Of a stretch of 8,312 nt of DNA, positions 1-5,997 are shown piece by piece. The notes beneath the pieces were generated by a model, which worked only from the letters and a program-made list of their open reading frames with translations, was not told the DNA's origin and did not search any database. The DNA comes from JAYWFX01 sp043778575 (GTDB lineage: Bacteria; Patescibacteriota; JACMRA01), in contig JAYWFX010000055.1 in the NCBI GenBank assembly GCA_043778575.1, positions 1-8,312 on the forward strand, written 5' to 3'. The first letter of the stretch is position 1. Every line of letters starts with the position of its first letter. The translations under genes were made by a program, and so were the position numbers.

Positions 1-94
1 TACTAGTTTTTATCAGATTACTCTGTAGGAGATTAACAGGTTGTTGTAGTTTAAAATGGGTAAAGAAAAGTGTTTAAAAGATTTCGGAAGGGTT
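1..94. other. Non-coding or unassigned 3' flank of the truncated protease gene
   Basis: This is the stretch just past the stop of the protease remnant. On the minus strand all three frames are soon closed, and none continues the subtilase fold: nothing resembles the region that follows the N-(I/M)-S-L-G motif in the intact paralogue. I see no clear hairpin with a T-tract. It is probably degraded sequence or the junction of a deletion or rearrangement, but the window ends too soon to tell. Confidence 0.4.
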
Positions 95-1033
95 CTAAGG
101 TGTGACACTACCCAGACTCATGTTTACAGCTGCTATTTTACCTCTAAAAGGTGAGTTTATATCTGTTTGCAAAAAATTTATTTTATCTAGTGCTTTTCTT
201 TGATCACTTGGAAAAGAACCGATTGCACTAAAAACCTGAAAAGCTAAAATATTAGATTTCCTAGCTGTTCCATTCTTGCCACCCATTATTCCAGCGACAT
301 GCGTACCATGATCACAAGTAATACCACAAGGTAAAGCGGCTCCAGTAATAGTGCTTGAGCTAGTTCCTACATATTCATTTTGACCGTTTGGGCATTGATT
401 ACTTGACGCATAACATGCTTCATAAACTACTCTACCTTCAAAATCAGGGTGATCTGACTTTATTCCAGAATCTAACACAGCGATGTATTGACCTTCACCG
501 CCACCAAACTGTTTAGATTGAATTAGAATATCACTTATTTGAGGAATTGAATCGTTTAATTTGCTTTGATCTGGAATCTCATCAGTATTAATTTCAAAAA
601 TTACGTCAGACTGTAATTTTAATCTTTCAAGCTGATCTGCGTTTAATACAGCAAATATATCTCCTGAAGTAGATGAAATATAGAAATCATCATCCTTTTC
701 CACACTCAGGAAAGATTGTAATTTTTTTGCTTGTTCCTGAAAACTTTCTTTTTCGGCTTTATCTTTAAACAAAGTTCTCTCAGTTAGGTGAATAATTAAT
801 CTAACGTTCTGTTTCTTTTCTTTGACTAGCTTTTCTTTTGTGTCGTTAATTTTGATATTAATCTCTTTCTTGGTTCTTCGCCTTGGTTTTTCAATCTCAC
901 TAGAGGTGGTGGCTGGCACATCGACTTTGACAGTTGGTTTCCCTTGAGCGAGGCAGTAAACACTGGCAAAATTGAATCCAAATACGAGAATGTTTAAGAG
1001 TATCAAAATGGGGATTATGAGCTTAAATTTCAT
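95..1033 (-). pseudogene. C-terminally truncated secreted subtilisin-like protease (S8 family remnant)
   Basis: This encodes 312 residues and is a paralogue of the complete protease at 1125-2897. Residues 1-30 form a signal peptide (basic start, long hydrophobic run, ending near CLAQ). A charged linker and an I9-inhibitor-like propeptide region (about 60-155) follow, then the start of an S8 domain. Asp188 (LDSGIKSDHPDF) and His242 (HGTHVAG) are present. The frame stops just after NMSLG, at the point matching about residue 340 of the 590-residue paralogue, so the oxyanion Asn and nucleophile Ser are missing. Other frames downstream do not restore the homology. It cannot be an active subtilase as read, so I call it a pseudogene produced by deletion or rearrangement. 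Non-catalytic use, for instance as a propeptide-type inhibitor, cannot be excluded. It has its own promoter-like sequence, placed after the neighbour's terminator, and no Shine-Dalgarno. Confidence 0.75.
906..985 (-). repeat. 80-bp near-identical block, copy 1 (inside the truncated protease gene)
   Basis: This matches 2758-2837 at 77 of 80 positions by my alignment. The mismatches are at 961, 963 and 965, and the next base on each side (905, 986) also differs. It encodes the end of the signal peptide and the first mature residues (FGFNFA..YCLAQGKPTVK and VDVPATT). Synonymous positions are conserved too, in contrast to the rest of the two genes. Confidence 0.9.
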
Positions 1034-1040
1034 TTGATTA

Positions 1041-1069
1041 AATGTAGCCTAGATTATTGTTTTGAACAA
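1041..1069 (-). promoter_or_regulatory. Candidate promoter of the truncated protease gene
   Basis: Read on the minus strand, TTGTTC (1064-1069), 17 bp, then TACATT (1041-1046), 7 bp, then the ATG at 1033. The hexamers are moderate matches (3/6 and 4/6). The spacing is ideal and would place transcription start at or next to the ATG, giving a leaderless or nearly leaderless mRNA. It abuts the terminator of the upstream gene, supporting independent transcription. Confidence 0.4.
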
Positions 1070-1092
1070 AAAACCTACTAGTGTAGTAGGTT
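1068..1092 (-). terminator. Rho-independent terminator of the adhesin-protease unit
   Basis: AACCTACTA (1072-1080) and TAGTAGGTT (1084-1092) form a perfect 9-bp stem with a 3-nt loop. On the minus strand it runs into six T (1068-1073). It lies 32 bp past the stop of the protease gene at 1125. The plus-strand side lacks a T-tract, so it acts on the minus strand only. Confidence 0.85.
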
Positions 1093-1124
1093 ATGATCAA
1101 AAAGATTGTAAGGTTTAGAATGAC

Positions 1125-2897
1125 TTAATACATTTTGCCTCCGTTTTGGATGAATAGTTTGGATCCGTTTCTGACAGTCAGTGTCTGATTGATAAAGTTG
1201 ACATCCAGAATGCCAGTATTTTTGATTGTCACATTAGCATTGTTTGGAGTTTGTGGATCACCACCAATTTGTATGTTTCCATTTTGATAACTGACATTTT
1301 TATCGATTATGCAGTCATTGTTGATTTTCCACGTACCAGAGATAGGCGGAGTCTGACAAAGATAGTTGTAAGCATTCTCCATGTTTATACGTGGTTTCAC
1401 TCTGTTATTTGCTCCAGATCTGGTGTCGGTGATGGCGTCTCCAGTTAGTTGAAGCCCATCTAAATACTGTTGCTCGGTTCGATTTGGAAAGAGTGACTTG
1501 AGTTGGGCAATTGCACCTGCAACGTGAGGAGCAGCTTGAGAGGTACCATATAGATACCTACTACCAACATTAGAATATCCGTCACTGCTTTTTATACCCA
1601 CACCGTCTTGATCAAAAATGCCCTTGGGCTTACCACCTGGAGCCAAGAGAGCTGTTATATTTGCAGAATTTGCATCAATAGTCATTACGTTTGTTTTATC
1701 AACACCACTTACTGCAGTTCCCCTACTCAAGCAAGAAGGATAGCTAACACCGTTTGCTTGATATTCATTACCCGTTGCTATGACCGTTGTTACACCTGCG
1801 TTGGAGAGAGCTGTTATAGTGTCTAATAAATTCAGTTGGTCAAAATTTGTATTATCACAATTCCCTCCACTCCATTGACCGTTTACACCTAAACTAATAT
1901 TGGTAGAGGCAATTTTATTGTAATATGGCGATAGTGACTGAGTTTGTAATTCTAATATTTTTAACAAAGATGTTTTAATATTTCCTGTAGTGCTAGTAAT
2001 GATGTTATTACTTAAAGACCCATAAACATTAAAGGCTAATATTTTTGCATTCCGTGCAGTTCCATTCTGACCAGCCGCAATACCAGCTACATGAGTACCA
2101 TGGTAGCATTTTGCACTTACTATAAGACATGGGATTCCTGCGTCACTATAAGAACTATAGCCAGATCCCTCCAAAACATTAGTGATACTGTTTGGACATG
2201 AAGATCCTGGTGGTACATAACATGCTTCATATTCCACACGACTGCCGAAATCAACATGATTTTTGTTTACTCCTGTGTCAATTATTGCAATATATTTACC
2301 ATCTCCAGACCCGAACTGTTTCGTCTGAACTGAGATATCATTAATCTGTGGTACTGAGTCTGATAGTTGCGGAACCACTTCTCTATCATCATAACGAACA
2401 TCAAAAACTTCCGCTAAACTTGCGAGCTCATCTAGCTTATTTTTATCAACAGTTATCATTAGCTCACCAGAACTAGGGTAAATTCTGTATTCATCTTTAT
2501 TTATTTTTAGTTGTTCAACGATCTTTTCAGCCAAGTTTTTTGAGATTATAGTCTCGTCTATGGTTAGTTGACCTCTCTTGTTACCAAGCAAAACTAGTAC
2601 TTCAGCTTTTTCTAGTTTTTTATTCTCCATTTTTATTTTTATATCATCAGTTGTTTTTTTTAGACTAGCTGGTTTAATATTATCAGGTAATTTTGAATCT
2701 TGGATAATCTTAGGGACAAAATTCGGATCGTCTTGGGCTTGTTTTGGCTTGTCGGGTGTGGTGGCTGGCACATCGACTTTGACAGTTGGTTTCCCTTGAG
2801 CGAGGCAGTAAATATTTGCAAAATTGAATCCAAATACTAGGAGAATCAGTGTGGTGAGTGTCAGGACTTTTAGGATATTTCGGGATTTATGGGACAT
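1125..2897 (-). CDS. Secreted subtilisin-like serine protease (peptidase S8) with beta-rich C-terminal tail
   Basis: This encodes 590 residues. Residues 1-34 are a signal peptide, followed by a Pro/Lys/Asp-rich linker. About residues 85-175 look like an inhibitor-I9-type propeptide, and about 180-515 are the S8 catalytic domain. The full catalytic set is visible: Asp207 (IIDTGVNKNHVDF), His266 (HGTHVAG), oxyanion Asn377 (ATGNEY) and Ser453 (GTSQAAPHVAG). Several Cys pairs in the catalytic domain suggest disulfides, in keeping with export. The last ~75 residues (from GTWKINNDC to the end) are short alternating beta strands with N/G turns (ANVTIKNTGILDV, LTVRNGSKLFIQNG), like a surface-binding or beta-solenoid stub. 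The family cleaves proteins outside the cell; the substrate is unknown. The gene lies 39 bp after the adhesin-like gene and is followed by a terminator, so the two are probably co-transcribed. The ATG at 2897 gives a proper signal peptide; there is no Shine-Dalgarno. Confidence 0.93.
   Translation of the reverse strand: MSHKSRNILKVLTLTTLILLVFGFNFANIYCLAQGKPTVKVDVPATTPDKPKQAQDDPNFVPKIIQDSKLPDNIKPASLKKTTDDIKIKMENKKLEKAEVLVLLGNKRGQLTIDETIISKNLAEKIVEQLKINKDEYRIYPSSGELMITVDKNKLDELASLAEVFDVRYDDREVVPQLSDSVPQINDISVQTKQFGSGDGKYIAIIDTGVNKNHVDFGSRVEYEACYVPPGSSCPNSITNVLEGSGYSSYSDAGIPCLIVSAKCYHGTHVAGIAAGQNGTARNAKILAFNVYGSLSNNIITSTTGNIKTSLLKILELQTQSLSPYYNKIASTNISLGVNGQWSGGNCDNTNFDQLNLLDTITALSNAGVTTVIATGNEYQANGVSYPSCLSRGTAVSGVDKTNVMTIDANSANITALLAPGGKPKGIFDQDGVGIKSSDGYSNVGSRYLYGTSQAAPHVAGAIAQLKSLFPNRTEQQYLDGLQLTGDAITDTRSGANNRVKPRINMENAYNYLCQTPPISGTWKINNDCIIDKNVSYQNGNIQIGGDPQTPNNANVTIKNTGILDVNFINQTLTVRNGSKLFIQNGGKMY
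2758..2837 (-). repeat. 80-bp near-identical block, copy 2 (inside the intact protease gene)
   Basis: This is the partner of 906-985, in the same orientation and at the same place in the reading frame. It differs at three clustered positions (2813, 2815, 2817). The flanking coding sequence falls to roughly 70% identity or lower in the parts I compared. Confidence 0.9.
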
Positions 2898-2936
2898 ATT
2901 GTAGTATGATTTAGATTGTATATAAATATACGAGGG

Positions 2937-3596
2937 TTATTGGCAGTTTACCCCAAAACACATATCACCGTTTAAATAACCAACCATTTTTGCACCCGCA
3001 CTACCTAGTTTGACTTTACCCTCAGCTGGATTTTGCTGACCGTATATCCCAATGGTATTAGCTTGATCTACATCAGTGAGGTAGGCATCATCCCCGACCT
3101 TGATAAACTGCGAACCAGCTGGCTTATTGACGTCCAAAGCTTGGATTGTCCCAGAGGCTTGGATATTTGCGTTAGTGTTGATATCGCCATTGACATCGAG
3201 CGGATAATTAGGATTCCCATTGTTTACACCCACAGCACTTCCACTTATTGACATTTTCTTCGCCCCACCAACACTGTCATACGCACCAAACTCACCAGTA
3301 TTGTTTACATTAAATCCACCATATATATAGTTGGCACTTGTAGTTATTTGAGAGTTAGTAATTCTAAACGGTTGTGGCGAACCGCTGATATCAATTTTTG
3401 CACTTGGGTTAGACTTACTTATACCAACATATCCGTTCATATAACAAACATTTTGAAAACCAGAACCTGTACCACACACATCCCAGTACGGTGGATTTAT
3501 ACTAGCATATCCTTTTATATTAAACGTAAAAAGTGAGAAAATTACTATTGCTGCTACAAAAACTGATACGAACGAGACATGAAGATTGTTTGACAT
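2937..3596 (-). CDS. Exported tail-fibre/adhesin-like surface protein
   Basis: This encodes 219 residues. Residues 1-31 are a signal peptide with probable cleavage after GYA. The mature part is rich in Gly, Asn, Ser and Asp and poor in charge. It contains two related motifs: GYVGISKSNPSAKIDISG (about 55-72) and AVGVNNGNPNYPLDVNGDI further on. The second is the 'VGIG..(S/N)P...LDVNG.(I/V)' motif found in phage tail fibres and in secreted surface proteins of many uncultured bacteria; it often precedes trimeric beta-structured shafts. Four Cys sit near the ends, Cys41 and Cys51 at the front and two in the C-terminal CFGVNCQ, which could pin the ends by disulfides. No peptidoglycan anchor or C-terminal membrane segment is seen. 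It is the first gene of a likely two-gene unit with the protease at 1125-2897. Its exact binding role is unknown. Confidence 0.8.
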   Translation of the reverse strand: MSNNLHVSFVSVFVAAIVIFSLFTFNIKGYASINPPYWDVCGTGSGFQNVCYMNGYVGISKSNPSAKIDISGSPQPFRITNSQITTSANYIYGGFNVNNTGEFGAYDSVGGAKKMSISGSAVGVNNGNPNYPLDVNGDINTNANIQASGTIQALDVNKPAGSQFIKVGDDAYLTDVDQANTIGIYGQQNPAEGKVKLGSAGAKMVGYLNGDMCFGVNCQ

Positions 3597-3602
3597 GCGT
3601 AT

Positions 3603-3631
3603 ACACAGTAAATCTAAAGTGTGCTTGTCAA
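3603..3631 (-). promoter_or_regulatory. Candidate promoter of the adhesin-protease unit
   Basis: On the minus strand a perfect TTGACA (3626-3631) is followed by 17 bp and a poor -10 (CTGTGT, 3603-3608), 6 bp before the ATG at 3596. The -35 and the spacing are convincing, but the -10 is weak. The -35 overlaps the opposing plus-strand -35 at 3625-3630. If used, the mRNA would start at or very near the ATG. Confidence 0.45.
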
Positions 3632-3652
3632 GCTAGTAATAAACAATATAAT
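3625..3652 (+). promoter_or_regulatory. Strong sigma-70-type promoter for the GT-C gene; predicts a leaderless mRNA
   Basis: TTGTCA (3625-3630), 16 bp, then a perfect TATAAT (3647-3652). Six bases later is the GTG at 3659, exactly where transcription should start. The frame is closed by TAG at 3653-3655, so no earlier start codon is possible. Confidence 0.8.
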
Positions 3653-3658
3653 TAGTTT

Positions 3659-4963
3659 GTGATTTTTAGATCCAAACGTTTTTATATTAGCTTTGTTATC
3701 ATCAGTATTCTCAGCATAATTTTCTATAAATATCATAATATTATTACTGGTGATGGAGTTGGTTATTATGCTTATTTACGGTCTTTGTTGTTTGATCATG
3801 ATCTGAATTTTTACAATGAGTTCATAGTGCTGAATAAAAACAACGGGGCTTTGCCTGATGTCTCGAAAACTTTACCAAATGGGCTACTCCCAAATCCTTG
3901 GTCTATTGGTCTCTCGATTATTTGGGCACCATTTTTGGTGATTGTGTTCTGGTTTGGAAAACTGCTAAACCTCAATCAAACTGGTTTTGAGCTACCCTAC
4001 CAACTTGCTACATATTTGTCAGGGATTATAGCGGCTTGGTTGTGTATTCGCACTACTCAAAAGACGCTTGATTTAATTGACATAAAAGTCCATAATGCTC
4101 ATTTGTGGTTGTTTTTTCTATGTACACCTTTGATCTACTATGGTTTATGGGGAGCGGGTATGGCACATATTTACTCAGCTGCTAGTATTTCGATTATCCT
4201 ATATTTATATCTTAGGCTAACTCAGTCGAAACCGCAGAGGAAGGTGTTAATTTTGTTGGGGCTAACTATGGGTTTATCAAGCCTAATTCGTTGGCAAAAT
4301 ATTCTTTTTTTGATTCCGCTACTAGGTGTAAATACAAAACTAAGATCAAAACTCCTCACTATATCCCTAGCCTCCATGGTTTTTTCACTACAGATAGTTG
4401 TCTGGTGGATTATATACCAAACACCATTTATGCTACCCCAAGGTGTTGGATTTTTTGAGCTCAATACTATAAATATTTTGAAAGTGCTGTTTGATACTCC
4501 TCATGGTCTGTTGGCTCATCCTGTGGAGCTTATAGGCTTTGTAGGGTATTTTTGGTTCTCTAACAATCAGAGAAAATCAATCTTTTATCATACCTTGCTA
4601 CTGATTAGTGTTGTTTTTAGCCTCCAACTACTGACAAACAGTTTTTTGCACGATTGGTTTGGTGGATATTCATTTGGTAATCGACGAATGGCAGATTTTT
4701 TCTCAATTTACTCAATCGGTTTTTTTTGGATTATTCAAAGGCTTAATATTCAGAAATACTTAAATTACATTTTATTGTTTTTTACTACTTTAAACTTTTA
4801 TCAACTTAAAAACTTTGTGGGATTATCCGACAAACTGGCTCTAATTTTATCATTATTGCTAAGCCTGTTATGGTTTTTAAACAAATTCATATCAAGCAAT
4901 AGCCATGTCAAACTAGCCAATATCAATGATATGCAAACACCTAGTAATGCAGATAATACATAG
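3659..4963 (+). CDS. GT-C-type polytopic membrane glycosyltransferase (ArnT/PMT-like, glycosyltransferase 39-related)
   Basis: This encodes 434 residues with about 10-12 hydrophobic segments. After the first membrane helix (about 8-29) an outer loop carries GDGVGYYAYLRSL with Asp32, in the place of the conserved acidic residue of GT-C enzymes, followed by FDHDLNFYNEF. A later loop has HDWFGGYSFGNRRM (about 331-344), resembling the 'GG.SFG.RR' loop of related uncharacterised bacterial GT-C proteins. Such enzymes use polyprenyl-phosphate sugars to glycosylate lipids, glycans or proteins outside the membrane; the substrate here is unknown. The GTG start lies two codons after an in-frame TAG and coincides with the predicted transcription start. 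The C-terminal 55 codons overlap the opposite-strand acyltransferase gene. The neighbours (acyltransferase and a second GT-C protein) suggest surface-glycan assembly or decoration. Confidence 0.8.
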   Translation: MIFRSKRFYISFVIISILSIIFYKYHNIITGDGVGYYAYLRSLLFDHDLNFYNEFIVLNKNNGALPDVSKTLPNGLLPNPWSIGLSIIWAPFLVIVFWFGKLLNLNQTGFELPYQLATYLSGIIAAWLCIRTTQKTLDLIDIKVHNAHLWLFFLCTPLIYYGLWGAGMAHIYSAASISIILYLYLRLTQSKPQRKVLILLGLTMGLSSLIRWQNILFLIPLLGVNTKLRSKLLTISLASMVFSLQIVVWWIIYQTPFMLPQGVGFFELNTINILKVLFDTPHGLLAHPVELIGFVGYFWFSNNQRKSIFYHTLLLISVVFSLQLLTNSFLHDWFGGYSFGNRRMADFFSIYSIGFFWIIQRLNIQKYLNYILLFFTTLNFYQLKNFVGLSDKLALILSLLLSLLWFLNKFISSNSHVKLANINDMQTPSNADNT

Positions 4964-5934
4964 CTAGGCATATCAACAATCGGGATAATTGTCTGAAGTT
5001 TACTCTGGACATCGCTGTGCCACAAATAGAAACCAAGCGAAATAATCCCTATATTATGAAATAAGCTACCAATACTTTTAGGTTGAGTAAACGTTGTATT
5101 TTGTGTTTTTTCATATAACACTCCTACAACGAGACAGCCCACAATATTTTGAATTCCCTGAGCAAAGAAAAGTATTGTTGGAAGTTTTAAATGAGAAACA
5201 AGAACCCCATACTTGAGTAAGTTTGAGAGAAATATTGTGAAAACAAAAATAGTCAAAACGACAAGCGTAGTATGTTTTCTTTTTCTAAAAATGAAGTATT
5301 TGAGATACAACGGTATGAAACAACCTAAAATGCAGGAGTCGATGTTTTCTAAAAAGATCTTGAGTGGCTCGTTTGAGATGTATCCGTATTTTGACTGAAA
5401 ATGACGAAATAGCATCCCACATATCAAAATTAGAGCCGAGCATACAACCAGTTTTTGTCTAGAATTAGCTAGTTTTAGAATCAAAAAACAGACCAAAGGG
5501 GCAATCAGATAAAATTGCATCTCCAATGAAATTGACCACCAGCTCCCAGTAAACAATGGCAATTGAGAATTATTGAATGTAAATGTAAAAATACTCAAAA
5601 CCTTGTAGAAACCACTAGGATGAAACACTAAATTGTTCCTATATTGAGTGAAAAATAGCAAAACTAACGAGATAAAATAATATGTTGGTGCAATCCTCCT
5701 GAGTCGATTAGTATAAAAATGTTGTATTCCTTTGGATGTAAACTGGTATTTATCACTCAAAAACCCTGTAGAAATAAGACACCCTGACAAAATAAAAAAT
5801 ACTGTAACTGCAAATCTACCATTGAAAAACAACCACCAATAATCGTGATTAGGTATGTGAATGTGACCAAAAAATACTATGAGACACAGAACTCCACGCA
5901 AAATTAGTAGCTTGTCATATTTGTTCTGGTGCAT
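4801..5934 (-). CDS. Acyltransferase family 3 membrane protein (OafA-like O-acyltransferase)
   Basis: This encodes 377 residues with about 10 membrane segments. Family marks are clear: Arg13-X10-His24 (the R/K-X10-H motif of acyltransferase-3 proteins), FFILSG (46-51), RLRRIAPTYY (77-86), SWWSISLEMQFYL (131-143, with Glu138) and YLWHSDVQ (near 303). The length is that of the bare membrane domain, without an extra SGNH domain. Members move acetyl or other short acyl groups across the membrane onto sugars of O-antigen, peptidoglycan, capsule or exopolysaccharide; the acceptor is not evident. It converges on the upstream GT-C gene with a 163-bp overlap and diverges from the other GT-C gene across 63 bp. 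ATG 5934 places the R-X10-H motif correctly at the N-terminus. No Shine-Dalgarno. Confidence 0.92.
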   Translation of the reverse strand: MHQNKYDKLLILRGVLCLIVFFGHIHIPNHDYWWLFFNGRFAVTVFFILSGCLISTGFLSDKYQFTSKGIQHFYTNRLRRIAPTYYFISLVLLFFTQYRNNLVFHPSGFYKVLSIFTFTFNNSQLPLFTGSWWSISLEMQFYLIAPLVCFLILKLANSRQKLVVCSALILICGMLFRHFQSKYGYISNEPLKIFLENIDSCILGCFIPLYLKYFIFRKRKHTTLVVLTIFVFTIFLSNLLKYGVLVSHLKLPTILFFAQGIQNIVGCLVVGVLYEKTQNTTFTQPKSIGSLFHNIGIISLGFYLWHSDVQSKLQTIIPIVDMPSYVLSALLGVCISLILASLTWLLLDMNLFKNHNRLSNNDKIRASLSDNPTKFLS

Positions 5935-5943
5935 TTTAGATTA

Positions 5944-5971
5944 TTCATACAAACAGTTTGCATTGACGCAA
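5944..5971 (-). promoter_or_regulatory. Candidate promoter of the acyltransferase gene
   Basis: On the minus strand TTGCGT (5966-5971), 16 bp, then TATGAA (5944-5949), 9 bp before the ATG at 5934. Both hexamers are moderate matches, so the call is tentative. The -35 overlaps the plus-strand -35 at 5963-5968, within TTGACGCAA. A start of transcription 0-3 nt before the ATG is implied. Confidence 0.4.
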
Positions 5972-5991
5972 GCAAAGAAATTAGCAATGAC
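5963..5991 (+). promoter_or_regulatory. Candidate promoter of the second GT-C gene
   Basis: TTGACG (5963-5968, 5/6 to consensus), 17 bp, then AATGAC (5986-5991, a poor -10), 6 bp before the ATG at 5998. The geometry matches the strong promoter at 3625-3652, but the -10 is weak. Confidence 0.35.
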
Positions 5992-5997
5992 AAACAG

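Noticed and set aside
1072..1092. The hairpin as a terminator for plus-strand transcription as well
   Set aside because: No T-run follows on the plus strand and no plus-strand gene precedes it.
1251..1826. Plus-strand open frames of 65 and 72 codons
   Set aside because: They lie opposite the intact protease gene, show no family features and have no upstream signals; they are shadows of its codon pattern.
925..2830. Lipoprotein lipobox at the Cys of YCLAQ in both proteases
   Set aside because: Tyr occupies the position just before Cys, where Gly, Ala or Ser is required; ordinary signal peptidase I export is more likely.
2578..3536. Plus-strand open frames of 62-73 codons opposite the protease and adhesin genes
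   Set aside because: Low-complexity hydrophobic or Thr/Ile-rich translations typical of antisense shadows; the minus-strand products have clear signal peptides and motifs.
5929..5997. Earlier GTG start for the second GT-C protein, adding 23 residues
   Set aside because: It would overlap the acyltransferase start codon and place a non-hydrophobic, Cys/Asp/Lys-containing stretch before the first membrane helix. The promoter-like TTGACG at 5963-5968 lies inside it.
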